Assembly: GCF_023715225.1 (NCBI RefSeq)
Contig: NZ_JAMBNS010000004.1
Coordinates: forward strand, 281,881-345,880
Length of the DNA: 64,000 nucleotides
Direction: 5' to 3'
DNA from: Robertmurraya korlensis
GTDB lineage: Bacteria; Bacillota; Bacilli; Bacillales; Cytobacillaceae
Part shown: positions 24,699 through 33,299 of the stretch, one piece after another
How positions within the stretch are numbered: the first letter of the stretch is position 1
Layout of the letters: each line of letters starts with the position of its first letter
Notes under the pieces: model-generated
Told to the model about the DNA's origin: nothing
The model's database searches: none
Seen by the model: the letters and a program-made list of their open reading frames with translations, nothing else
Program-made: the position numbers and the translations under genes

Positions 24699-24758
24699 AG
24701 ACCTGGATTAGCTGGGATATAATTATTTATATTCCCACCTGATCCAGGTCTTTTTTGT
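24699..24758 (+). terminator. Strong terminator with no intact gene upstream
   Basis: AAGACCTGGAT (24699-24709) pairs with ATCCAGGTCTT (24742-24752), with an inner GGGATATA/TATTCCC stem and a TTTTTTG tract. Upstream on this strand there is only the 5' region of the DUF3231 gene, so it may be an orphan terminator of a lost gene or an attenuator. Confidence 0.7.
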
Positions 24759-24822
24759 TGGCTTCTGTCCTTTGTTGATAAAAAAAGAAAGCGGTGATTT
24801 CAATGAACTACATATTGGGTGA

Positions 24823-25017
24823 AAAAAACCTTTTACTAAAGTACATTGTTCAAGTGTAGGGGATTACTTTAACAATGAAGAAAACACACTTGAATTTTAT
24901 GTGGATCTTCATTCAGTTGAAATCTTTGTGAATAAGGGAGAAAAAGTCGCAACATTTACGGCATATGAAAAAGAAAAAGGAACAAGCATTGTCCTTTCAG
25001 GAAAGGAACCCATTTAA
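24823..25017 (+). pseudogene. GH32 (levanase/sucrase) C-terminal fragment
   Basis: The frame has no start and reads ...VGDYFNNEENTLEFYVDLHS, then VEIFVNKGEKVATFTAYE, ending SGKEPI. The FYVD..SVEIFVN motif is the conserved end of the beta-sandwich domain of glycoside hydrolase family 32. The catalytic propeller is entirely missing. It suggests a sucrose or fructan gene was lost here. (Segments quoted separately.). Confidence 0.65.
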
Positions 25018-25171
25018 AAGAAGTTCGTTATGAGGCGTTTAGTTCTTAATAATCGAAATAAAACACACAGTTCACACATAGTTTCTAGATAAATCTGTAA
25101 ACTACAATGTTTTTAAATATAATCAACCAAAAGACCATCAAACGATTAAAATGTTTCATGGTCTTTTATCT

Positions 25172-26938
25172 TTATTGCTGTAAATGATATTTTTTAATTT
25201 TAAGATAAAGCGTATTTCGACTGATTTTTAGGATCGTAGCGGCCTTACTAATATTCCAGCTTACATAATCCAACGTTCTTCGAATCACCTCTTTCTCTGA
25301 ATGAACCAGAGAGGTAAGAGGATCCTTTTCTTCCTGTAGCGACGGTTTATCCTGCTCGTATTCGATTTCAAAATCCAAGTCCTCCGCTTGAATCTCATTT
25401 CCATCAGCTAGAAACGAGGCCTGCATGAGAACACTGTTCAGCTCTCTCACATTTCCAGGCCAATGATACGAAAGTAGCTTCTCTTTTGCCTCTTTTGAAA
25501 GAGGTAAAGAAGGATAATCTAAATTGTTCAATAAGTGATTGGATAATTCTATAAGGTCTGCACGCTCGCGGAGAGGAGGGAGTGTCATCACCACACCTTT
25601 CAGTCGATAATACAAGTCTTCTCGAAAACGTCCGGCTTCTATTTCTTTTCTCAGGTTTTTATGTGTAGCACAAATCACTCTTGTATTGATGGGTAGGGGT
25701 TTAATTCCACCTACACGGGTGACTGATTTTTCCTGTAAAACTCTTAACAAAACTGCTTGTGCCTTTAGAGACATGTCACCAATTTCATCAAGAAAGAGGG
25801 TCCCACCATTCGCTGCCTCAAATTTCCCAATCCCTCCTTCACGATTGGCGCCGGTAAATGCTCCCTTTTCGTAACCAAACAATTCGCTTTCAATGAGGTT
25901 CTCTGGTATGGCGCTACAATTAACCGCAATAAAAGGCTGATCTCCTCTTGGTCCAGACGTATGTAAAGACTGTGCAACTAGCTCTTTTCCTGTCCCACTT
26001 TCTCCATATATGATAATTGGAAAATCGGTTAGTGCGGCTTTTTTTACGATCCCTCTGATTTCATCCATCTTTGGGCATGAACCTACAATATCCTTAATGG
26101 TATATAGAGGTTGTGGAGTCAATTTCTTATTCGTAGGTGTATTTAAGGCCAATATGGATCGATATTGTTTACGTGTTGGATCAGAAACCACTTTTGTCGG
26201 ATAACCCTTTGTATTGTGAAATTCTTTTCCCAAACAGTCATCACCTAGTACTTTACGTGCGGACTGATTGGCACGGATGATCCTTTGGTCATCATCGAGT
26301 GAAAGAAGGGGGACATTTGCAAAGTTAGCAGTTGCTTCAAGCTCTTTGATGGTCAAAACCTTTTCATTTTTCGCCGTGTCTAAAAGCAAGCCATTTTGAA
26401 TAAAAGTCGCCATGATGTTGGTTAAGGAGAAAATAAATGGATGATACATTTCCTTTCGTGCACTGATATTAACGGCACCAATTAGCTCACCCGTTGGGGA
26501 ATAAACAGGGCTGGCCGCACAGGTAAGGAATTGATTTTTCACATAGAAGTGGTGATCCGCATGAGTGATAATGGGTTCTTTTGTATAGATGGCAAGCCCC
26601 ATCGCATTGGTTCCTTTGTTTTCTTCAGACCAATTGGAACCTATGGATAAAACATCAACAGAACTGGGTACATCCAATTGCCCTACTTTATGAATGATGG
26701 TTCCGTTCCGATCCACAAGGGTGATCACTAGACCAGAATAGTAGTTGGGAAAGAGTGTGTTAATAGCAGAAGAGGCATGGTTGATTAACTGTTCATTTTC
26801 TTTAATCAGATCACTCAAAGCCTTACCAGTCAGAATAGAGTCCTCAAAAGGATCGGTTGGTGAGAGGCCGAAATCATGACAACGCTTCCAAGATTGACTT
26901 ATGAGATTATACTTATCGAAAAGAACTTCCGAAACCAT
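25172..26938 (-). CDS. Sigma-54-dependent activator, AcoR-like (GAF-PAS-AAA+-Fis)
   Basis: A 588-residue enhancer-binding protein. Residues ~55-190 form a GAF-type sensor, ~205-240 a PAS-like segment, and ~285-515 the sigma-54 interaction AAA+ domain: Walker A GESGTGKE (312-319), the sigma-54 contact loop GAFTGA (359-364) and Walker B LFLDEIGD (381-388). The C-terminus is a Fis-type helix-turn-helix (ISKAATILKISRNTLYLKIK). It is divergent from a formaldehyde-dehydrogenase-like gene that has a -24/-12 promoter, so it almost certainly activates that operon. The inducer is unknown; an aldehyde or alcohol is a natural guess. Confidence 0.93.
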   Translation of the reverse strand: MVSEVLFDKYNLISQSWKRCHDFGLSPTDPFEDSILTGKALSDLIKENEQLINHASSAINTLFPNYYSGLVITLVDRNGTIIHKVGQLDVPSSVDVLSIGSNWSEENKGTNAMGLAIYTKEPIITHADHHFYVKNQFLTCAASPVYSPTGELIGAVNISARKEMYHPFIFSLTNIMATFIQNGLLLDTAKNEKVLTIKELEATANFANVPLLSLDDDQRIIRANQSARKVLGDDCLGKEFHNTKGYPTKVVSDPTRKQYRSILALNTPTNKKLTPQPLYTIKDIVGSCPKMDEIRGIVKKAALTDFPIIIYGESGTGKELVAQSLHTSGPRGDQPFIAVNCSAIPENLIESELFGYEKGAFTGANREGGIGKFEAANGGTLFLDEIGDMSLKAQAVLLRVLQEKSVTRVGGIKPLPINTRVICATHKNLRKEIEAGRFREDLYYRLKGVVMTLPPLRERADLIELSNHLLNNLDYPSLPLSKEAKEKLLSYHWPGNVRELNSVLMQASFLADGNEIQAEDLDFEIEYEQDKPSLQEEKDPLTSLVHSEKEVIRRTLDYVSWNISKAATILKISRNTLYLKIKKYHLQQ

Positions 26939-27033
26939 ATGACGATTATTACCTCCTTTTCACATTAAGGCCTTTCAGTCTTTGTCCATATTATACTATT
27001 ATTTCAATATTCAGGAAAAGGTAAAAAGTCATT

Positions 27034-27050
27034 TGTCTTAAAATAGGACA
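27034..27050 (+). promoter_or_regulatory. Candidate enhancer site for the sigma-54 activator
   Basis: TGTCTTAAAATAGGACA is an inverted repeat (TGTC-N9-GACA) about 90 bases upstream of the -24 element. That is the usual position and symmetry for a Fis-type activator site. Confidence 0.5.
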
Positions 27051-27122
27051 CCCTTTGCTCATTTATTGAACACGCTTTTACCAGGGGTTATACAGAAGCG
27101 CTTACATCATAGCCTTTTAGAG

Positions 27123-27140
27123 TTGGCATAAAAATTGCAA
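27123..27140 (+). promoter_or_regulatory. Sigma-54 (-24/-12) promoter
   Basis: TTGGCATAAAAATTGCAA: GG at 27125-26 and GC at 27137-38 are separated by exactly 10 bases, matching TGGCAC-N5-TTGCA. Transcription should start about 12 bases after the GC, roughly 40 bases before the ATG of the dehydrogenase gene. Confidence 0.85.
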
Positions 27141-27188
27141 TGATATGGTTGTAAATAAAATTTCATAACAAAAGGGGAGGATTTTCAC

Positions 27189-28403
27189 ATGAGGGGAAAT
27201 AGAGCAGTAGCTTACATGGGTGCAGGTAAAGTAGAGGTAATGGATATTGGTTATCCCGATTTAGTTTTAAGAGATGGACCTGGAGTCAATCCTTTAAACG
27301 TAGGACGTAAATGTGAACACGGTGTTATCTTGAAGGTAGTAACAACAAATATTTGTGGAAGTGACCAACATATGGTGAGAGGGAGAACGACTGCTCCCGA
27401 AGGACTTGTGCTTGGGCATGAAATAACGGGAGAAGTCATTGAAGTGGGTCGAGATGTGGAATTTATCAAAAAAGGGGATCTTGTGTCTGTCCCGTTTAAT
27501 ATTGCGTGTGGACGATGCAGAAGCTGTAAAGAGCGCAACACACATATATGTGAAAATGTAAATCCTGATCGTCCTGGTTCAGCGTATGGTTATGTAGATA
27601 TGGGAGGCTGGGTAGGCGGTCAGTCTGAATATGTAATGGTACCCTATGCCGATTTCCAATTATTGAAATTTCCAGATAAAGATCAAGCGATGGAAAAAAT
27701 TAGAGATTTAACGATGCTATCTGATATTTTTCCAACAGGTTATCATGGGTCAGTAAGTGCAGGGGTTAAGCCAGGAGCTACTGTTTATATTGCGGGAGCA
27801 GGTCCTGTTGGGCTAGCAGCTGCCCATTCGGCACAACTATTAGGGGCTGCTGCCGTTATTGTAGGGGACTTAAATGAAGAAAGGCTTGCCCAAGCAAGAA
27901 GCTTTGGTTGTGAAACCGTCAATCTACGTAATCACCCTGATTTGGGAGAGCAAATTGATCAAATTCTAGGCAGCCCTGAGGTTGACTGTGCAGTAGATTG
28001 CGTAGGCTTTGAAGCCTCTGCACATGGTGCAAATGCGACAGAAGCGCCGGCGACTGTTTTAAACTCCATTATGCAGGTCACTCGTGCCGGGGGACGACTG
28101 GGGATTCCAGGTCTATATGTAACAGGAGATCCAGGTGGAGTGGATGAGGATGCAAGAATTGGTACATTGAGAGTTCGTTTAGGATTAGGGTGGGCGAAGG
28201 CGCATACATTTGTTACAGGTCAAACACCAGTCATGCAATACCACCGTGACTTAATGCAAGCGATCTTAAGTGGAAAAGCTCAGATTGCAAAAGCGGTGAA
28301 TGCAACGGTTATCTCCTTAGATGAAGCGCCAAGGGGCTATGCAGAGTTTGATAAAGGGGCTTCAAGAAAATATGTCATTGACCCTCATGGACTTGTGAAA
28401 TAA
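27189..28403 (+). CDS. fdhA: Zinc-dependent dehydrogenase, glutathione-independent formaldehyde dehydrogenase type
   Basis: A 404-residue medium-chain dehydrogenase. The catalytic zinc ligands are Cys56 (ICGSDQHMVRG) and His77/Glu78 (GHE). The structural zinc lobe has Cys107, 110, 113 and 121 (CGRCRSCKERNTHIC). The Rossmann motif is GAGPVG (203-208). The long N-terminus and internal inserts (NPDRPGSAYGYVDMGGW...) are characteristic of the Pseudomonas putida formaldehyde dehydrogenase, which keeps NAD bound and needs no glutathione; related enzymes dismutate aldehydes or oxidise other alcohols. GGGGAGG lies before the ATG, downstream of a sigma-54 promoter, and an aquaporin gene follows 12 bases later. 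Confidence 0.9.
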   Translation: MRGNRAVAYMGAGKVEVMDIGYPDLVLRDGPGVNPLNVGRKCEHGVILKVVTTNICGSDQHMVRGRTTAPEGLVLGHEITGEVIEVGRDVEFIKKGDLVSVPFNIACGRCRSCKERNTHICENVNPDRPGSAYGYVDMGGWVGGQSEYVMVPYADFQLLKFPDKDQAMEKIRDLTMLSDIFPTGYHGSVSAGVKPGATVYIAGAGPVGLAAAHSAQLLGAAAVIVGDLNEERLAQARSFGCETVNLRNHPDLGEQIDQILGSPEVDCAVDCVGFEASAHGANATEAPATVLNSIMQVTRAGGRLGIPGLYVTGDPGGVDEDARIGTLRVRLGLGWAKAHTFVTGQTPVMQYHRDLMQAILSGKAQIAKAVNATVISLDEAPRGYAEFDKGASRKYVIDPHGLVK

Positions 28404-28415
28404 TGGTGACTGCTA

Positions 28416-29180
28416 ATGGAGACACCCAGCCTGTTCAAACGTTGTTTTGGTGAAGGTATCGGTACGGCTTTATTAGTTCTTATTGGTCCAGGTACAGCCG
28501 CTTTTAATGGAATGATTACGGCTAATAACAACGCCTCTACCACATTGGCTGATATTGGAGTGATAAGCTTTGCCTTCGCGATTATTGTTATGGCAATGAT
28601 CTACTCGATAGGAAGATTAACGGGTTGTCACATTAACCCAGCTGTCACAATCGCACTAGCATCAACAGGTCATTTTCCATGGAAAGAGGTAGGACCCTAT
28701 CTACTTGCACAATGTGTGGGTGGTACCATTGGGGCGTTTGGAATTGTAAGCGTTTTAGGCATGGATGGAGTATGGTTAGGTAATTTAGGAGCTACTGTAC
28801 TAGCACCATCTACCGGATACATTCAGGGGATCTTTATCGAAGCCATTGCAGCGTTCATCCTTATGTTTGTCATTATGGGAATGGCAGTAGACTCCAGGGC
28901 CCCAAAGGATTGGGGTGGGCTTGTGATCGGTTTAACGGTTGGAGGGATCATCATGATGACCGCCGGTTCTACGGGAGCATCATTTAATCCTGCAAGAACC
29001 TTCGGACCATATGTTGTCGATAGTTTACTCGGCGGTAATATCAACTGGATTCAATTCCCTGTCTATGTAATCGGTCCAATCATAGGGGCTGTTGCAGCGG
29101 CGGTACTTTATAAGTATTTGACTAGTTCGGAAGAGTTACCGTTAATAAAGGAACACTCTCAGAAAGAAATAGTAAAATAG
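28416..29180 (+). CDS. Aquaporin/MIP-family channel
   Basis: A 254-residue membrane protein with six helices and both half-helix motifs intact: HINPAVT in the first half and SFNPARTFGP in the second. FNPARTFGP with Arg in the filter is typical of aquaporins; glycerol facilitators usually read NPARD. It therefore probably passes water or small neutral molecules. It is co-transcribed with the formaldehyde-dehydrogenase-like gene under the sigma-54 promoter. The pairing suggests passage of a small alcohol, aldehyde or related uncharged solute, but this is inference. Confidence 0.88.
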   Translation: METPSLFKRCFGEGIGTALLVLIGPGTAAFNGMITANNNASTTLADIGVISFAFAIIVMAMIYSIGRLTGCHINPAVTIALASTGHFPWKEVGPYLLAQCVGGTIGAFGIVSVLGMDGVWLGNLGATVLAPSTGYIQGIFIEAIAAFILMFVIMGMAVDSRAPKDWGGLVIGLTVGGIIMMTAGSTGASFNPARTFGPYVVDSLLGGNINWIQFPVYVIGPIIGAVAAAVLYKYLTSSEELPLIKEHSQKEIVK

Positions 29181-29190
29181 CGTAAGGATG

Positions 29191-29226
29191 AAAACTAGGG
29201 GATTTACTTCCTAGTTTTTTTCTTTT
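29191..29226 (+). terminator. Terminator of the sigma-54 operon
   Basis: AAACTAGG (29192-29199) pairs with CCTAGTTT (29210-29217) followed by TTTTTCTTTTT. Confidence 0.8.
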
Positions 29227-29370
29227 TATTTTGTATGTCTAACTGGTTTAAGTTTAATAGTGTTTCCATTTTGAAGTCACAACTTTTTTCGATTGCCGTG
29301 TCTTAGAAAAAGCAAGTGATCTTTGATTTTCTCCCTACAAATTTGACAATCAAGTGAAATATGTCTTAAC

Positions 29371-29413
29371 AGTGAGTTATATCACACCTACTTTTACGGA
29401 TCGTTGGTAAAGT
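29371..29413 (+). promoter_or_regulatory. Fnr-type box and -10 of hcp
   Basis: AGTGAGTTATATCACA (29371-29386) matches TGTGA-N6-TCACA except for one base. TAAAGT (29408-29413) fits a -10 element; the implied start near 29420 puts the box centre at about -41.5, the classic class II activation position. Oxygen-limited activation of hcp by Fnr follows. Confidence 0.7.
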
Positions 29414-29474
29414 GAAATCATTATTGAATAACTATGTAAGGTCACCTAATGATTAGAAGGTAGGGGAAAGAAAA

Positions 29475-31133
29475 ATGAGTATGTTTTGTTATCAATGTCA
29501 AGAAACAGCAAATGGAACGGGCTGTACAATTGCCGGTATTTGTGGAAAAAAAGATGATTTAGCGAATATGCAAGATTTATTGGTTTATGTAGTGAAGGGT
29601 CTGGGGATTGTTCATACAGAAGCTAGAGAACTAGGATTGAAGCATAGTAAAGTAGATGAGTTTATTGTAAATAGTCTTTTTATGACGATTACCAATGCCA
29701 ACTGGGATAAGAATGATTTTTATAATAAAGTTAGAGAGGGTCTGAATATTCGAGAGGAGATTAAGTCATCGATTGAAAAGGCTGACTCACAACTAGCTAA
29801 TAATAGCGATTTTGTTACCTGGTATGGTGAGACTACTCTGGAGTTTGAAAACAAAGCCGCTTCACAAGAGGTAAGCATTCTTGCCACAAGAGATGAAGAT
29901 ATTCGCTCGTTAAGGGAACTAATTACATATGGTCTAAAAGGATTGGCTGCATACCTTCAGCATGCCGCACATTTAGGCTATAAAGAGGACTCTCTCTATG
30001 CTTTTATGCAAAAAACACTATCGCAGATAACAGATGATACATTAACATTGGACGAATTGATTGCCCTTTCTATGGAAGTTGGGAAGTATGGAGTACATGG
30101 GATGGAATTATTAGATACCGCAAATACTTCCACTTATGGACATCCAGAGGTAACAAAAGTAAACATCGGTGTTGGAAAAAATCCAGGAATTTTAATAAGC
30201 GGACATGACCTGAAAGATATTGAACAATTATTAAAGCAAACTGAGGGCACGGGTGTGGATGTGTATACACATAGTGAAATGCTCGTCGCCAATTATTATC
30301 CAGCATTTAAAAAATATGATCACTTTGTAGGTAACTACGGAAATGCTTGGTGGGAACAAAAACGTGAATTTGAAAGCTTTAATGGTCCCATTCTAATGAC
30401 AACCAACTGTATTGTACCGCCCAAAGCTTCCTACAAAGATAGAATGTATACAACTGGAGCAACAGGAGTAGAAGGTGTTACTTATATACCGGAGAAAGAA
30501 GATGGAACAAAAGACTTCTCAGTGATTATTGAGCATGCGAAACAATGTGAGCCTCCTATTGAAATTGAGACGGGTGAAATTATTGGAGGATTTGCACATA
30601 ATCAAGTCGCTCAAGTGGCTGATCAAGTAGTCGATGCAATAAAGAATGGAGATATTAAACGATTCTTTGTTATGGCAGGCTGTGATGGACGCCATAAGAG
30701 TAGAACGTATTATAAAGAGTTTGCTGAAGAGCTTTCTAACGATACCATCATCCTAACAGCTGGTTGTGCAAAATATAGATACAATAAGCTAGATTTGGGT
30801 GATATCAATGGTATTCCAAGAGTACTTGATGCTGGTCAATGTAATGATTCTTATTCACTTGTCATGACCGCATTAAAACTAAAGGATGCCCTTGGCTTGG
30901 AAAGTATTAATGACCTACCATTGTCTTATAATATCGCATGGTATGAGCAAAAGGCCGTCATTGTATTCCTATCACTTCTCTATCTAGGGGTGAAGAATAT
31001 TCATGTTGGTCCTACATTACCAGCATTCCTATCACCCAATGTAACAAACTTCTTGGTAGAAAACTTTGGTGTAGGAAGCATTACGAATACAACGGATGAT
31101 ATTGATATGTTTATGAATGTGGTAGCAATCTAA
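29475..31133 (+). CDS. hcp: Hybrid cluster protein (hydroxylamine reductase)
   Basis: A 552-residue Hcp. The N-terminal cluster ligands are Cys5, Cys8, Cys17 and Cys23 (CX2CX8CX5C). Hybrid-cluster ligand motifs are visible further on: [38 protein letters not shown] and [10 protein letters not shown]. Hcp reduces nitric oxide or hydroxylamine and protects anaerobically growing cells from nitrosative stress; the enzyme is cytoplasmic. The CX2CX8CX5C spacing places it with the classes found in Gram-positives and anaerobes. An Fnr-type box in front fits anaerobic induction. It is monocistronic, with a strong terminator behind. Confidence 0.96.
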   Translation: MSMFCYQCQETANGTGCTIAGICGKKDDLANMQDLLVYVVKGLGIVHTEARELGLKHSKVDEFIVNSLFMTITNANWDKNDFYNKVREGLNIREEIKSSIEKADSQLANNSDFVTWYGETTLEFENKAASQEVSILATRDEDIRSLRELITYGLKGLAAYLQHAAHLGYKEDSLYAFMQKTLSQITDDTLTLDELIALSMEVGKYGVHGMELLDTANTSTYGHPEVTKVNIGVGKNPGILISGHDLKDIEQLLKQTEGTGVDVYTHSEMLVANYYPAFKKYDHFVGNYGNAWWEQKREFESFNGPILMTTNCIVPPKASYKDRMYTTGATGVEGVTYIPEKEDGTKDFSVIIEHAKQCEPPIEIETGEIIGGFAHNQVAQVADQVVDAIKNGDIKRFFVMAGCDGRHKSRTYYKEFAEELSNDTIILTAGCAKYRYNKLDLGDINGIPRVLDAGQCNDSYSLVMTALKLKDALGLESINDLPLSYNIAWYEQKAVIVFLSLLYLGVKNIHVGPTLPAFLSPNVTNFLVENFGVGSITNTTDDIDMFMNVVAI

Positions 31134-31195
31134 CTTTTAGTAACTCAATTCCCATTAAGTGACGGTTCTTAAGATTCACTGAAAATGATAAAAAT

Positions 31196-31240
31196 AAAAG
31201 TGGGAAAACATGAATGATCGATGTTTTCCCACTTTTCCTA
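31196..31240. terminator. Strong bidirectional terminator between hcp and a 48-aa gene
   Basis: AAAAGTGGGAAAACAT (31196-31211) and ATGTTTTCCCACTTTT (31221-31236) are exact reverse complements. The A-rich left flank and T-rich right flank let it serve hcp and the convergent small gene. Confidence 0.9.
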
Positions 31241-31253
31241 TCTTCTATTTGAG

Positions 31254-31400
31254 TTACATATAATCATAAACTGAATCATCAAAATAGAGCCAGTGGTAAT
31301 ATTCAATCTGTGAATCTGTCATTTTGGAAATTTCTTTCTCATTGAATTTTTGTAGCTCAATTAATTTCTGCACTTTTGTATTTCTTTCAACTTGGCTCAT
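31254..31400 (-). CDS. 48-residue protein, BH0509-like
   Basis: On the minus strand, GGGAGG precedes an ATG at 31400 that opens a 48-codon frame: MSQVERNTKVQKLIELQKF, then NEKEISKMTDSQIEYYHWLY, ending DDSVYDYM. The charged helix followed by MTDxxIEY is reminiscent of the tiny BH0509-family proteins of Bacillaceae, whose function is unknown. RBS, composition and the shared convergent terminator support a real gene. (Segments quoted separately.). Confidence 0.65.
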   Translation of the reverse strand: MSQVERNTKVQKLIELQKFNEKEISKMTDSQIEYYHWLYFDDSVYDYM

Positions 31401-31661
31401 TTTAAATCCTCCCTGTAATATGAGAAGTAACTATGTATTTGAATGTTGTTGAAAACGTTTTCTTTTCTTGTTTTTATTATACATCTAAATATTAGATTAA
31501 ACCAATATCAAATTTAGATTGTTTTTTAGAAAATAATATAGAAGTATTATTTATCTACTTACTTTGAAGATGATAAAAGGGTTTGGAGTTATTTCAAAAA
31601 GTTGAACTAGGGAGAATTAGGGCAAAGGAAGTTGTAGTATCAAAAAAGTCACGCAAATGAG
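31401..31661. other. Divergent intergenic region
   Basis: A+T rich. It holds the promoter of the 48-aa gene (minus strand) and leads to the FMN-reductase promoter. No gene seen. Confidence 0.4.
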
Positions 31662-31709
31662 TTGACAAAAAGTACGTACATATAATAGAATTATCTCAAG
31701 TTAAAGATA
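31662..31709 (+). promoter_or_regulatory. Promoter with MhqR-like operator
   Basis: TTGACA (31662-31667), 18 bases, TAGAAT (31686-31691), immediately followed by TATCTCAAGTTAAAGATA (31692-31709), a palindrome close to the MhqR box of B. subtilis (TATCTcgaAnTcgAGATA, from memory). A second pair, CGGTTTC (31712-31718) and GAAACCGAGATAAG near 31757, could form a further operator or hairpin. Repression relieved by quinones or aldehydes is plausible. Confidence 0.5.
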
Positions 31710-31856
31710 TTCGGTTTCGAAATAAAAGGAAAATATTATTTTTTAAATATATATCTTGAAACCGAGATAAGTGAAGTAGAGGGATAATTACTGTGTATGT
31801 TGCATAATAAAATTTATTACATCATGTCACAACTTATAAGGAGGTGAAAGTAGGAA

Positions 31857-32450
31857 ATGGGATTTTTAGATAAATTATTTGGAAAAAAACAAGAGGAGGA
31901 AGAAATTATGACAAAATTAAACATTGGGATTATTTTAGGTTCTACTCGTGAAGGTCGTGTAAGTCCACAAGTAGGTGCATGGGTAAAAGAAATTGCTGAC
32001 AAACGTGGCGACGCTAACTATACCATTATTGATATTGCTGATTACAAATTACCATTACTTGGTGAAGCTGGGGCAGATGCTTCAGGAGCAGCTGCTTGGT
32101 CAGAAAGAATCGCTAAACAAGATGGATTTGTATTTATTGTTCAAGAATACAATCACTCTATTACTGGAGCACTTAAAAATGCATTAGACTATCTACGTGT
32201 AGAGTGGAACAATAAGGCAGCTGGAATCGTTTCTTACGGTTCAGTAGGTGGAGCTCGTGCGGCTGAACATTTACGAGGTATTTTAGGTGAATTATTAGTG
32301 GCTGACGTTCGTGTGCATCCAGCCCTATCGCTATTCACTGATTTTGAGAATGGAACAGTCTTTAAACCACAGGCCGTTCAAGAGGATTCTGTCAATCAAA
32401 TGCTAGACCAATTAATTCCTTGGTCAAAAGCATTATTCACCATTCGATAA
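31857..32450 (+). CDS. NADPH-dependent FMN reductase / quinone reductase
   Basis: A flavodoxin-like fold enzyme with the FMN-binding loop LGSTREGRVSPQVG and the central motif VQEYNHSITGALKNALDYL, characteristic of the FMN_red family (YwqN/azoreductase-like). It would reduce FMN, azo dyes or quinones with NADPH. Two starts are possible: ATG 31857 with AAGGAGGTGAAAG gives 197 residues with an amphipathic leader MGFLDKLFGKKQEEEE, and ATG 31908 with GAGGAGGAAG gives the bare 180-residue domain. An MhqR-like operator in the promoter fits a role in quinone detoxification. Confidence 0.88.
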   Translation: MGFLDKLFGKKQEEEEIMTKLNIGIILGSTREGRVSPQVGAWVKEIADKRGDANYTIIDIADYKLPLLGEAGADASGAAAWSERIAKQDGFVFIVQEYNHSITGALKNALDYLRVEWNNKAAGIVSYGSVGGARAAEHLRGILGELLVADVRVHPALSLFTDFENGTVFKPQAVQEDSVNQMLDQLIPWSKALFTIR

Positions 32451-32479
32451 TTTACTTGGAAATCTAACTGTAGTGCCAA

Positions 32480-32516
32480 ATATGTACATGGGTATATTTT
32501 ATACCCATGTACATAT
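32480..32516 (+). terminator. Perfect 16-bp hairpin after the FMN reductase
   Basis: ATATGTACATGGGTAT (32480-32495) pairs exactly with ATACCCATGTACATAT (32501-32516) over a 5-base loop. No T tract follows, so it may be an mRNA-stabilising or operator structure instead of a true terminator. Confidence 0.5.
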
Positions 32517-32748
32517 TGCCATTATAAAAGCAGTATGAAGGTTGAGTAAAAATTTTAAAAGGCTTGTTCTTTATATAAAGAGTGATGTGTTGAGTCTATT
32601 CTCACACTTTTTTTTTGTGAAATCCGATAATAACCTATTTTTAACCTCTATGATTTGGTCCAATCCCCGAGTTTAACGAGATCAAAACTCGAGATATATT
32701 TAAGCAACTTTGATTAGAAAAAGTTTATGAAATTTTTTAAATATTAAG

Positions 32749-32882
32749 TTGACAATTTTAGTAAACCTTGTTAAATTATAATTCATAGTTAACCAATCGG
32801 AATAATGTAGGTACAATCAGACCACTGAAGGCCTTGTAAATGTTGACATCACTAGGATGAGACATTGCAGGGCCTTTTTTTT
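32749..32882 (+). promoter_or_regulatory. Promoter and structured leader ending in a terminator
   Basis: TTGACA (32749-32754), 17 bases, TAAATT (32772-32777). About 50 bases into the transcript a hairpin forms: AAGGCCTTG (32828-32836) with CAGGGCCTT (32868-32876), inner ATGT/ACAT, then eight T. Because it lies between the promoter and the 32910 gene, it is an attenuator or riboswitch-like leader. I cannot match the upstream part to a class I know (not S-box, T-box or purine). Confidence 0.6.
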
Positions 32883-32909
32883 ACCAAAACAGACAAAGGG
32901 GGCAGGCTT

Positions 32910-33281
32910 ATGCAAAGACAAAGGAAAGGTTCGTTGGATGGTATGTCGCAACCAAGGCTCAACACTTTACTAACCAATCACTATTTAAATCTCCCTGAGC
33001 TCCATTTCTTTCAAAGATGCCAGGATCAATATCGTATTAATCGAGGGGTATACAATGTCATTGACGAATGGTTTTTCAATCAGGGAATTGTTCATGTAGG
33101 GTACAGACGGATTTTTATCCTATCCTTTTTGGACTTCGTATCTGAAGTAAACATGGAAGGGGCATCTAGTAAGTTTGTTAAATTTGGTCATGGAGGCTTA
33201 TTGAAAAAACTAAATGAATTCAATAGCCATTATTTAAATCCTGATGAAGAACCTCATCATTTGTATATAGTAAAGAATTAA
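32910..33281 (+). CDS. Hypothetical protein (123 aa)
   Basis: A soluble 123-residue protein (MQRQRKGSLDGMSQPRLNTL...). The region VYNVIDEWFFNQGIVHVGYR reads like a helix and strand. It ends DEEPHHLYIVKN. ATG 32910 has AAAGGGGGCAGG upstream; the longer frame starts inside the terminator and is unlikely. I do not recognise the family. It is preceded by one structured leader and followed by another, next to sulfur-compound genes. Confidence 0.5.
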   Translation: MQRQRKGSLDGMSQPRLNTLLTNHYLNLPELHFFQRCQDQYRINRGVYNVIDEWFFNQGIVHVGYRRIFILSFLDFVSEVNMEGASSKFVKFGHGGLLKKLNEFNSHYLNPDEEPHHLYIVKN

Positions 33282-33299
33282 AAACCATCATTTTAAGTA

